Shown piece by piece: positions 26,858-34,021 of a DNA stretch of 34,021 nucleotides. A program made the position numbers and the translations under genes. The stretch is from Cellvibrionales bacterium (lineage in GTDB: Bacteria > Pseudomonadota > Gammaproteobacteria > Pseudomonadales > UBA7434), in the NCBI GenBank assembly GCA_002726445.1, contig PBSZ01000015.1, forward strand, positions 1-34,021, read 5' to 3'. The first letter of the stretch is position 1. Every line of letters begins with the position of its first letter. The notes under the pieces were generated by a model. It saw nothing but the letters and a program-made list of their open reading frames with translations, was not told where the DNA came from and ran no database searches.

Positions 26858-28756
26858 GTGTCTGAAATAAAACATATTATTGGTAAATCACAGGCGTCAG
26901 ATAAGACGGCTAACCCCGCTTTCACATATGCCGATTTGATCGTTGATTATCTCAGCCAAATCGATGTCGAGTTTGTTTTTGGTATCCCTGGCGGTGCGAT
27001 TGAAGGGCTGTTTGACGCCTTAGCACGGCGACATAAGGGCGAGATCCCTCAAACATCGATCCATCACTCCCGCGCGCTTGAGCGAAAAAGACCTCGCTCA
27101 GTCTCGGGCCCCCAAATGGTGGTTGCTCGGCACGAAACGGGCGCTGCCTTTATGGCTGACGGCTATGCTCGGTCAACGGGCAAGTTAGGTGTCTGTTGTT
27201 CGACCACGGGTCCAGGGGCAACGAATTTACTGACCGGTGTGGCTAATGCCTACGTTGATCGTGTACCGATGCTGGTGATTACCCCTCAAACGGCCTTACC
27301 GAGCTTTGGTCAGCGGGGTTTTCAAGAGTCGTCGAGTGATTTAGTCGACGTCGTGTCTATCTTTGATCACTGTACTCGCTACAGCTCGTTGGTCTCGCAT
27401 CCCGATCAATTAGAGGGTAAATTATTCACTGCCTTGTCAACCGCTTTTCGACGCCCTCGCGGCCCTGTCCACCTGAGTATTCCGGCTGATATTTTATCGA
27501 TGCCGGTGCCAAATGCCGCTGCCAGTTTTAATGTTGCAACCCTGCTAAGAGAGCCCGTTGCGGTTGACGATGCCAGTTATCAAGCCTTACTGTCAGCGAT
27601 TGAGAAGTCTCGACTTAATCGCCGTAATATCACCCTTTTTATCGGCGAAGATTGCGGTGATGCTGCCGATCAAATTCTCCATTTTGCCGATTTAGTCGAA
27701 GCGAATATCGTCAGCTCTCCTGCCGGAAAGCGTTGGTTGGGCGCTGGCCATCCACGCTACTGTGGCGTATTTGGTTTTGCCGGCCATGAAAGTGCTCGGC
27801 GGGCGTTGGTTGATGAGAGTGTCGATCTTGTCTTAGCCGTAGGCACCAGTTTTAATGAGCTAGATACTGCTGGCTGGGATACGCAAGCCTTACTGAATGA
27901 TCGCTTAGTGCATATTGCCTCTTCAGTGGGTAGCTTTGATCGCTCTCCCATGGCCTATTTACATGTATATGGCAACTTACATACCTTATTTGCCAAGCTG
28001 ATTGCTGGCATTGATGCGAAATACGTCGCCTACCCACATGCCACAGTCGACGCGCTTCAAGCGCCGCAAGCAAGCCAAAAACTGATGGCTCAGTTGATGC
28101 CGGCCAACATAGAAATTGTTGAGCCAGAAAAAACATTAAGCCAAGACTTGCCCATAAAACCGCAGCGCTTAATGGCGGCGCTGGCTGAAAAGTGTGCCGA
28201 TAATAGTCGTTATTTTATTGATACGGGCAATGCTTGGAGCTGGGCGACGCATTACATGCATCTACCTAAAGCGGATACTTTTTACATTGCTATGGGTTTT
28301 GGCGCGATGGGGTGGGCCATCGGTGCCGCAGTGGGAGCTGCATTCGGCAACCGACAATCACCGGTTGTGTGTATTACAGGCGATGGCTCCTACCTCATGT
28401 CAGGTCAAGAAATAACGGTTGCTATTGAACACCAACTCCCGGTTATTTATGTGATTTTGAATGATCAGGCCTACGGTATGGTTAAGCACGGTCAACGCAT
28501 GAATAAAGCAGAAGAAATCGGCGCAGAATTGCCGCCGATCAATTTTGCTGAAATGGCCCAGTCTATGGGTGTCAAAGGGCATAGAATTGAGTGTTGGGAA
28601 GATTTCAGTGATATTGATTCAACTGAACTTCAATCGCCATCAGGTCCTATCTTGTTGGATATTATTATTGATGGTGAAGAAATCCCACCCATGAAGACCC
28701 GTCTAGATGTCTTGCAAGAAGCCAAACATGGCATTGAACTCGCCCAGTTGCCCTAA
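26858..28756 (+). CDS. TPP-dependent enzyme, acetolactate-synthase-like
   Basis: The 632-residue protein has the three domains of the acetohydroxyacid synthase/pyruvate decarboxylase superfamily. The Pyr domain has FVFGIPGGAIEGLFDAL and VVARHETGAAFMADGYAR with the TPP-activating Glu. The central domain has a GFAGHESARRAL region. The PP domain has the TPP/Mg motif from GDGSYLMSG to LNDQAYGMV. An insertion of about 30 residues (about 62-92, rich in Arg and Ser) sits just before the catalytic-Glu motif and is not in ordinary IlvB. No small regulatory subunit (ilvH) is adjacent, so housekeeping branched-chain synthesis is unlikely. The substrate is unknown; decarboxylation or condensation of a 2-oxo acid is expected. 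It uses a GTG start with AAAGGG 6-7 bases upstream. Confidence 0.85.
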   Translation: MSEIKHIIGKSQASDKTANPAFTYADLIVDYLSQIDVEFVFGIPGGAIEGLFDALARRHKGEIPQTSIHHSRALERKRPRSVSGPQMVVARHETGAAFMADGYARSTGKLGVCCSTTGPGATNLLTGVANAYVDRVPMLVITPQTALPSFGQRGFQESSSDLVDVVSIFDHCTRYSSLVSHPDQLEGKLFTALSTAFRRPRGPVHLSIPADILSMPVPNAAASFNVATLLREPVAVDDASYQALLSAIEKSRLNRRNITLFIGEDCGDAADQILHFADLVEANIVSSPAGKRWLGAGHPRYCGVFGFAGHESARRALVDESVDLVLAVGTSFNELDTAGWDTQALLNDRLVHIASSVGSFDRSPMAYLHVYGNLHTLFAKLIAGIDAKYVAYPHATVDALQAPQASQKLMAQLMPANIEIVEPEKTLSQDLPIKPQRLMAALAEKCADNSRYFIDTGNAWSWATHYMHLPKADTFYIAMGFGAMGWAIGAAVGAAFGNRQSPVVCITGDGSYLMSGQEITVAIEHQLPVIYVILNDQAYGMVKHGQRMNKAEEIGAELPPINFAEMAQSMGVKGHRIECWEDFSDIDSTELQSPSGPILLDIIIDGEEIPPMKTRLDVLQEAKHGIELAQLP

Positions 28757-28866
28757 ACTTTGCCCGTTATCTTATTGATCTAAATTTAAAAAAATGCCCT
28801 TCATCACATTTTACACTTTCAATATCGGTCGATAGCTCACTTCAATGTGAAATCCTGAAAATAGCC

Positions 28867-28902
28867 TATAATTTCAGTATTGGGTAAGTCCTGATACTTA
28901 CC
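28867..28902 (+). promoter_or_regulatory. Possible promoter -10 and operator for the TonB receptor operon
   Basis: TATAAT at 28867-28872 is a perfect -10 sequence, although no good -35 is visible. Eleven bases further, GGTAAGT (28883-28889) and ACTTACC (28896-28902) form a perfect 7-bp inverted repeat around CCTGAT. This would put a repressor-type operator over the start of transcription about 110 bases before the receptor gene. Assignment is inference from position and symmetry. Confidence 0.35.
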
Positions 28903-29012
28903 GCTGTTACTGGCTAAATCCTGCAAGCCGTTGTTGACAATGAGAGTTTTTAATCATTTTGGCTTATCGACACAGGCAATTAGCTTAACTTGACGCTAAC
29001 GAGATACTAGTC

Positions 29013-31049
29013 ATGCACATTCCAACCTATTTCGCTATTTTGTTTTTATTTATTTGTTCGACAGCGACGGCTCAAATTGAAGATGATCTCATCGGTCTTT
29101 ACGAAGAGGACGAGCTCATTACCATTGCTACCGGTACGGCAAAAGAAGTTCGATTTGCGCCGTCTGTTGCGACCGTGATTACTGCTGATGATATAAAGAA
29201 TACAGGTGCACGCTTCCTAGATGACGTCTTGGAGATGGTGCCTGGCATGCATGTAGGTAGAGGCTCAAATCGCCAAAATGCTATTTATTCTTTAAGAGGT
29301 ATCCATACGGATGAAAACCCACAGGTTTTATTGTTAATTGATGGTATCGACACGGCGCAACTTTTCAATAGCAGTCGGTCATACAACTATCGTTTACCAG
29401 TAGCTAATATTAGCCGGATTGAAATTATCCGAGGTCCGGGCTCTGCGGTTTATGGTGCGGATGCTTTCTCTGGCGTGATCAATGTTATTACTAAAGTGCC
29501 CAGTGATACGGGTGAAAAATTGCTTGGTGGACGAAGTGGTTCTTTTGATTCAGATGATTTGTGGTTTATCGGCGGCACGCAATTGGCTGGCCTTAACGTT
29601 GATCTGGCTGTGGAGTATTCGCGCAGTGAGGGTGATGATGGTCGCATTGTGCCAGTTGACGCGGCATTTCCCAGTCAGCCGACCTTTGCGCCGAGCGCAC
29701 TGTCGACTCACTATGAATTATTCAACAGTCGACTATCGATTGCAAATGACGATTGGAAGCTGTCATTGAGTTCATATAATTTAGTCAGTGCTGGTTTAGG
29801 TTCTGGTGGGGCAGAGGTCCTTGACCCTATCGGTCGCGATAAAGCTAATGCTTTTAAAATCCACTATAGTCAGCAATTCAATGAATCGGTTGATAACTGG
29901 CGTTTTAAATTAGATATAAGTGGCGGTATCAACGATCAAAACCCGCGTTTTGTTTTATGGCCTAGCAACACAACTTTACCCTTTTTGCCTGGTGCTTTTC
30001 CAGAGGGGGTAATTGGTCAACCTAGCACTGAAGATACTGTCTACACCGTTGAGCTTGCGTCAATATTTGATGGCTTGGAATCACATTCAATGCGAATTTC
30101 AGTGGGTTATGAATATCAGAATATTAAGTCGGCTGAAGTAAAAAACTTTGATTTTTCTGGAGGTATTACCGCTGGGACGTTAACGGATGTAACGGGAACA
30201 GATTTGATCTTTCTTGAAAATCAAACGCGAGAAGTTCATTTTGTCTCATTACAGGATGAATGGCAGCTGGCTAATGACTGGGCGCTTACCTTCGGGCTTC
30301 GATTTGATGATTACAATGACTTTGGCAGTACGGTAAACCCACGTCTGGCTTTAGTATGGGCTGCCGATTATAACCTAACTATGAAAGCCTTGTATGGCCG
30401 TGCATTTAGAGCACCAAGTTTTGCGGAGTTATTTGCAAAAAATAATCCAGCAATTTTGGGTAATGCGACGCTTGACCCTGAAGTTATTGATACTTTTGAA
30501 ATCTCGATAGAATATGACGTGACTGCCGATTTAAATACTAGTTTGAATATTTTCTACTATGAGGTTGAAGATTTGATTGACTACCCTAGTTTTGGTCAAC
30601 CAGCAGCAAATCTTTTTGCACAGTATGGGCATGGCCTTGAGTGGGAATTAAATTGGGCTATAAACAGTAAGTGGTCAACAAAAACTAATATGGCATGGCA
30701 GCATTCAGCACAGGCCGGTGTTCGAGTGGCCGATGCTCCTAATCACCAAGTTTATACGATGCTAACTTGGCAGCCAGATTCAGACTGGACTTTTAACGCT
30801 GTTGCAACTCGTGCCTTTGGCCGTGCCAGGGCGGAGGGCGACTCTCGAGATAAAATCGATGATTATTCGACGGTTGATTTTGTTGCCTATAACGATAACT
30901 TAATTCCAAATCTACAAACCAGTATAGTTATTAAGAACGCTCTTGACCGAGAAAACTTTGAACCCAGCGCTTCTGTCAGCTCTCTTCCAGGCGACTATCC
31001 TTTAGAAGGCCGATCAGTTAGAATCGAACTCACATACTCACTCAACTGA
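29013..31049 (+). CDS. TonB-dependent outer-membrane receptor
   Basis: The 678-residue protein has a signal peptide cleaved at about TATA/QIE (20/21), a plug domain (about 40-165; SVATVITADDIKNTGARFLD, SLRGIHTDENPQVLLLIDGI, RIEIIRGPGSAVYGADAFSG) and a 22-strand type barrel with the conserved YGRAFRAPSFAELF segment. It takes up a large or scarce ligand across the outer membrane with TonB energy. The plug resembles the CirA/BtuB/colicin-receptor group; the ligand cannot be predicted. The last residues are TYSLN, without the usual terminal aromatic. Two citrate-synthase-like genes follow after 10 bases in the same direction, so this is probably the first gene of a three-gene operon. Confidence 0.92.
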   Translation: MHIPTYFAILFLFICSTATAQIEDDLIGLYEEDELITIATGTAKEVRFAPSVATVITADDIKNTGARFLDDVLEMVPGMHVGRGSNRQNAIYSLRGIHTDENPQVLLLIDGIDTAQLFNSSRSYNYRLPVANISRIEIIRGPGSAVYGADAFSGVINVITKVPSDTGEKLLGGRSGSFDSDDLWFIGGTQLAGLNVDLAVEYSRSEGDDGRIVPVDAAFPSQPTFAPSALSTHYELFNSRLSIANDDWKLSLSSYNLVSAGLGSGGAEVLDPIGRDKANAFKIHYSQQFNESVDNWRFKLDISGGINDQNPRFVLWPSNTTLPFLPGAFPEGVIGQPSTEDTVYTVELASIFDGLESHSMRISVGYEYQNIKSAEVKNFDFSGGITAGTLTDVTGTDLIFLENQTREVHFVSLQDEWQLANDWALTFGLRFDDYNDFGSTVNPRLALVWAADYNLTMKALYGRAFRAPSFAELFAKNNPAILGNATLDPEVIDTFEISIEYDVTADLNTSLNIFYYEVEDLIDYPSFGQPAANLFAQYGHGLEWELNWAINSKWSTKTNMAWQHSAQAGVRVADAPNHQVYTMLTWQPDSDWTFNAVATRAFGRARAEGDSRDKIDDYSTVDFVAYNDNLIPNLQTSIVIKNALDRENFEPSASVSSLPGDYPLEGRSVRIELTYSLN

Positions 31050-31059
31050 TGTTTATTTT

Positions 31060-31881
31060 ATGGTTAACCGTTCGGTTAAAAGCAGGAAAGAACCCTTTGT
31101 AAAAAAAGCCTCGACCAATATCTGGCAAGAACAGCCGGTTGAGCATAACCCTTATCTTGTTGAGAAAACGCATCTTCGTGGTTACGATTTTGATGAGCTA
31201 ACTCAGCATTGTGATTTCACAGAGATGTTCTATTTACTTTTTTTGGGTGAACTACCCAATCGAAATCAGAAGCAATTACTGCAATTACTGTTAGTTACTT
31301 TTATTAGTCCAAGCCCAAGACATCCAGCTTCTAGGTCGGCTATGAGTTTAGGCGGAGGTAAAACCTTTCCACAGCATATCCTACCGGCATCGCTCGGTAT
31401 CGCAGGTGGCGAATATTTAGGTGGTCGTCAAGTGCAGCTTTGTATGCAGTTAATTCAGGACAATCATCAGATAATACCTGCACTATGGTTAGAGGAACAG
31501 GAAGCTAGATTGGCCGAAGCGGATAAAGCTTTATTAGCTGAAGGCCGGATTATTTACGGTTTTGGCCAGCAGTATGGTGAGATCGACCCATATGCCTCGT
31601 TATTGGCTGATAAGTTTTTAGGTAAATCTTTTTCAGGGCCACATTTAACGTGGTGCGCCGGTCTTGTTGAAGAATTAAAGCCATATTGTATAGGCTGGTT
31701 GCAAACTGGTATTGTTGCGGCAGTGCTTTGCGATTTAGGTTTTCCTCCTCATGCGGGTGCGGGGCTATTTCAACTCATACAAGCCCCTGGCTTACTTGCC
31801 CATGGATTAGAAGCTTACCCTAAGTCCCGCACAGAATTTCCATTTGTTAGGGATGAGGATTACGACATTGTCGACACTTAA
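31060..31881 (+). CDS. Citrate-synthase-fold protein A (lacks catalytic residues)
   Basis: The 273-residue protein has the length and outline of citryl-CoA lyase / short citrate synthase family members: LRGYDFDELTQHCDFTEMFY and LLFLGELP near the N-terminus, GFGQQYGEIDPYASLLADKF in the middle, and AAVLCDLGFPPHAGAGLFQL and GLLAHGLE near the C-terminus. Aligned by eye to citrate synthase, the two active-site histidines and the aspartate seem replaced: Leu in GEYLGG (for the His of HGG), Gln in GFGQQ (for GFGHR) and Thr in LQTG (for VDG). I therefore expect no ordinary citrate synthase or citryl-CoA lyase activity. Its partner is probably the paralogue that starts within its 3' end. It lies 10 bases after the TonB receptor gene. 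Confidence 0.75.
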   Translation: MVNRSVKSRKEPFVKKASTNIWQEQPVEHNPYLVEKTHLRGYDFDELTQHCDFTEMFYLLFLGELPNRNQKQLLQLLLVTFISPSPRHPASRSAMSLGGGKTFPQHILPASLGIAGGEYLGGRQVQLCMQLIQDNHQIIPALWLEEQEARLAEADKALLAEGRIIYGFGQQYGEIDPYASLLADKFLGKSFSGPHLTWCAGLVEELKPYCIGWLQTGIVAAVLCDLGFPPHAGAGLFQLIQAPGLLAHGLEAYPKSRTEFPFVRDEDYDIVDT

Positions 31882-32701
31882 AATAGAAGATTACGATCGC
31901 TTACGGAGTAAATTACCTAACCGTACAGGCGGTTGGGTACCCGGCACTGCGGTCTATTGCCGCGGTTATGACATGATGGACGATTTGGTGGGTAGGGTCG
32001 ATTTTTTTCAAAGCTTAGTGCTTAATATTACTGGTCAATTGCCCGAAGAACGGTTTGCAAAATGGCTGCATGCCGCCCATATCTGCGTCAGTTGGCCTGA
32101 TCCGCGCATTTGGTGCAATCAAATTGGTGCTTATGCTGCGATGGCGAGAGCCACGGTAAATGCAGCTAGCAGTTTTGGCAATCTTGCGGCTGATTCCGTG
32201 ATGTACGGTCAAGGCACTTTACCTATAGGAACTCGCTTGATACAGCGCTTGCATACACAGCATTTAAACGAAAAAAAATCGGTTGAAGAGATTGTTGATC
32301 AGGAGATTGAACGTAAGGGCGGTAAGGTTAATATTATGGGCTTTGCTAGGCCATTAGCATCAGGTGACGAGAGGGTGGTTGCGATGCGAAGGACTGCCAA
32401 AAATCTTGCCTACCAAGATGGCGCGCATATGCAATTAGCATTAGCTATAGAGGAGCTATTGTATAATCGGTACTCGGAGACGATGAATTTTACCGGCTAT
32501 TTGTGTGCATTTATGTCAGATTTAGGCTACTCAGCAGAGCAAGTGCATAGGATTTTTGCATTGATAGTCGTCAATGGCGTTACCGCCAGCTTTAGCGAAG
32601 AGGCCGAAAAACCAGTAGATAGTTTTTTACCGTTAAGGTGTGAAGACATTGAATATACTGGACCGGCTAAACGAGCCTTACCCGATATGACAGATGAATA
32701 A
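31853..32701 (+). CDS. Citrate-synthase-fold protein B (lacks catalytic residues)
   Basis: A protein of about 282 residues, paralogous in fold to the preceding gene: CRGYDMMDDLVGRVDFFQSL and TGQLPEERFA at the start, IMGFARPLASGDERVVAM in the middle, YLCAFMSDLGYSAEQVHRIF towards the end. The GFGH position reads GFAR, the HGG position looks like MYGQG, and the aspartate position reads Thr in NFTG, so the canonical catalytic set seems absent as in protein A. It may form a hetero-oligomer with A. The start is uncertain: ATG at 31853 gives a 29-base overlap with gene A; a TTG at 31868 has a better spaced AGG. It ends 2 bases from the stop of the convergent GGDEF-EAL gene. Confidence 0.75.
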   Translation: MRITTLSTLKIEDYDRLRSKLPNRTGGWVPGTAVYCRGYDMMDDLVGRVDFFQSLVLNITGQLPEERFAKWLHAAHICVSWPDPRIWCNQIGAYAAMARATVNAASSFGNLAADSVMYGQGTLPIGTRLIQRLHTQHLNEKKSVEEIVDQEIERKGGKVNIMGFARPLASGDERVVAMRRTAKNLAYQDGAHMQLALAIEELLYNRYSETMNFTGYLCAFMSDLGYSAEQVHRIFALIVVNGVTASFSEEAEKPVDSFLPLRCEDIEYTGPAKRALPDMTDE

Positions 32702-32721
32702 AGTTAAGAGCCGGTTTTTTT
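32662..32721 (+). terminator. Possible intrinsic terminator with long loop
   Basis: ACCGGCT (32662-32668) and AGCCGGT (32709-32715) are perfect inverted repeats, and the second arm runs into seven T (32715-32721). The stem spans the end of gene B and the first bases past it. The loop of about 40 bases makes this weak as an intrinsic terminator, but the T-run at the convergent gene junction is suggestive. Confidence 0.3.
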
Positions 32722-34021
32722 AATAGCGGGTATTTTAGCGAGTTCTTCTATGGGCGCAGGCTTGGCAACTTCGTAGCCTTGAAACGCATCAACCTCTAGC
32801 ACGGTCAACACTTCTAATATGGCGCGGTTTTCAACGTATTCGCCAATCGTTTTAAGCCCCATTACGTGGCCTACCTCATTAATTGATTTAACCATCGCCA
32901 TATCAACCGGATTATTAAGGATGTCTTTAATAAATAAGCCATCGATTTTTAAAATATCAACCGGTAGTTTTTTCAAGTAAGCAAAGGACGACATACCGCT
33001 GCCAAAATCATCTAATGCGAACTGACAGCCAAGGTCTCTAACCGCGCCAATGAATTCAAGCGCATTAAGGAAATTTGAAATGGCTGCTGTTTCAGTGATC
33101 TCAAAACAGATTTTTTCAGGTGGCACTGATGAGTTTCTAAAGGACTCTGAAATAAATTCTGAAAAGCTGTCATCGCAGATAGACAAGCCTGAAAGATTAA
33201 TCGATATGTATTCGATATTATCCAGCGTCGATGGATGATTGCCTAACCATGCGAAGGCTTGGCTGATGACCCAGCGGTCGACGGTAGGGCTGAAGTTGTA
33301 GCGTTCTGCGGCTTCTAAATAGGGGGCGGGGCTAATAAGATTATCGTCTTTGTCGCGAATTCTTAGTAGGATTTCATAGCTGTCTTGTCCTTCGGCAGTT
33401 CGATTACTGATGCGTTGCTGAAACAGGCAGGTACGACCTTCTTGTATTGCTTCCATTAGCTCGGTCGCGAGCAAAGCTTCCGTGCGTTTAGCATAAATTG
33501 TTTCATCTTTACCGCTGTAGCTGGCTACGCGGTTTTTGCCACGCTCTTTCGCTTTGTTGCAAGCGGCGCTCGATGCTGAAATAAGCTCAGTCAGATCAGT
33601 AGTTTCATCATTAATAGAGACGATGCCAATGCCAACATTGATATCAAATATCTTGTCTTCATAAGTAAACTTTTGATTTGAAAATTCACAGGCAATGACT
33701 TCGCAGATACGTTGTGCAGCATCAATAGGGCAATGTCTAAGAAGAATGCCAAATTCATCACCGCCAACCCGTGCTATTGCATCGCTAGGTGAGCGAACTT
33801 TTTGTCGGAGCGTGCGAGCAATTTGCTGAAGTAATTGATCACCTGCATGATGGCCGCAGGTTTCATTAATGATATTAAATTGTGATATTGATAAATGACA
33901 CAGGGCGTGATGAAGTTCGTTGTTTGCTACTTCATGAATCGCTAGTTTAACTTCTTGATCAAAGGTGCTGCGATTATTTAGGCCCGTCAAAGGGTCATGA
34001 CTGGCATGAAATGACAGTTGT
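32704..34021 (-). CDS. GGDEF-EAL c-di-GMP enzyme (N-terminus beyond window)
   Basis: Partial gene: the minus-strand frame runs open through base 34021, reading QLSFHASHDPLTGLNNR at its visible start, the classic entry into a GGDEF domain, so the true start and any sensor domain lie outside. The GGDEF motif is intact (33751-33765), predicting diguanylate cyclase activity. The RxxD inhibitory-site position is off register (RSPSD). The EAL domain follows, with ExLxR as EILLR (Glu at 33373-33375), NLSG, EITE, LDDFGSG, KIDG and a final FQGYEVAKP; these are the residues expected of a c-di-GMP phosphodiesterase, so both activities may exist. It ends 2 bases from the convergent citrate-synthase-like gene B. 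Confidence 0.9.
   Translation of the reverse strand, partial: QLSFHASHDPLTGLNNRSTFDQEVKLAIHEVANNELHHALCHLSISQFNIINETCGHHAGDQLLQQIARTLRQKVRSPSDAIARVGGDEFGILLRHCPIDAAQRICEVIACEFSNQKFTYEDKIFDINVGIGIVSINDETTDLTELISASSAACNKAKERGKNRVASYSGKDETIYAKRTEALLATELMEAIQEGRTCLFQQRISNRTAEGQDSYEILLRIRDKDDNLISPAPYLEAAERYNFSPTVDRWVISQAFAWLGNHPSTLDNIEYISINLSGLSICDDSFSEFISESFRNSSVPPEKICFEITETAAISNFLNALEFIGAVRDLGCQFALDDFGSGMSSFAYLKKLPVDILKIDGLFIKDILNNPVDMAMVKSINEVGHVMGLKTIGEYVENRAILEVLTVLEVDAFQGYEVAKPAPIEELAKIPAIKKTGS

Noticed and set aside
26858-28756. Calling this gene ilvB (acetolactate synthase large subunit)
   Set aside because: No small subunit gene, extra insertion near the active site, and no branched-chain pathway neighbours; only the superfamily is supported.
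31060-32701. Calling the pair gltA/prpC, or one gene split by a frameshift
   Set aside because: Each protein carries its own N-terminal RGYD region and its own C-terminal DLG region, so they are two paralogues and not halves of one protein; the catalytic residues expected of citrate or methylcitrate synthase are not seen.

Overview
The window looks like chromosomal DNA of a gammaproteobacterium. The order malic enzyme, ponA (divergent), pilMNOPQ, aroK, aroB, damX-like, gltB, gltD slot, hemE is the one I know from Pseudomonas. Proteins resemble the Pseudomonas/Cellvibrio side of the class, base composition is moderate in G+C, and a TonB receptor plus c-di-GMP enzyme suggest a free-living, possibly marine, bacterium. 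I see no rRNA, tRNA, insertion sequence, prophage or CRISPR array.

Left part (1-12.7 kb): zinc-independent type ribosomal protein L31, short malic enzyme, and convergent to it the bifunctional peptidoglycan synthase PBP1A. Divergent from ponA runs a long plus-strand block: pilM-N-O-P-Q (type IV pilus alignment complex and secretin, with overlapping or abutting genes), shikimate kinase, dehydroquinate synthase, and a DamX-like ATPase with a C-terminal SPOR domain.

Middle part (12.7-21.4 kb): where Pseudomonas has gltBD and hemE, this window has an oversized glutamate synthase large subunit (1828 residues, against about 1500 in the family) followed after 9 bases by a CysJ-like diflavin reductase instead of GltD, then hemE. 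The GltB has a roughly 100-residue insertion before the FMN domain, a one-residue-shorter spacing in its iron-sulfur cysteine motif, and a C-terminal tail of about 190 residues. The best reading is a variant glutamate synthase whose electrons come from NADPH through a diflavin reductase. This is the strongest candidate for an undescribed system here.

Right part (21.4-34 kb) is more accessory. It contains cysE and a TrmB-like methyltransferase (minus strand), a hexapeptide acyltransferase, a sensor histidine kinase with a periplasmic binding protein encoded just upstream, a TPP-dependent acetolactate-synthase-like enzyme, and an apparent operon of a TonB-dependent receptor with two tandem citrate-synthase-fold proteins. 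By eye both of these lack the canonical catalytic residues. A GGDEF-EAL protein, cut by the window end, closes the region. The two intergenic regions here hold inverted repeats that could be operators. How the receptor, the TPP enzyme and the two citrate-synthase-like proteins work together is unknown; adjacency suggests uptake and handling of an organic acid or related compound.
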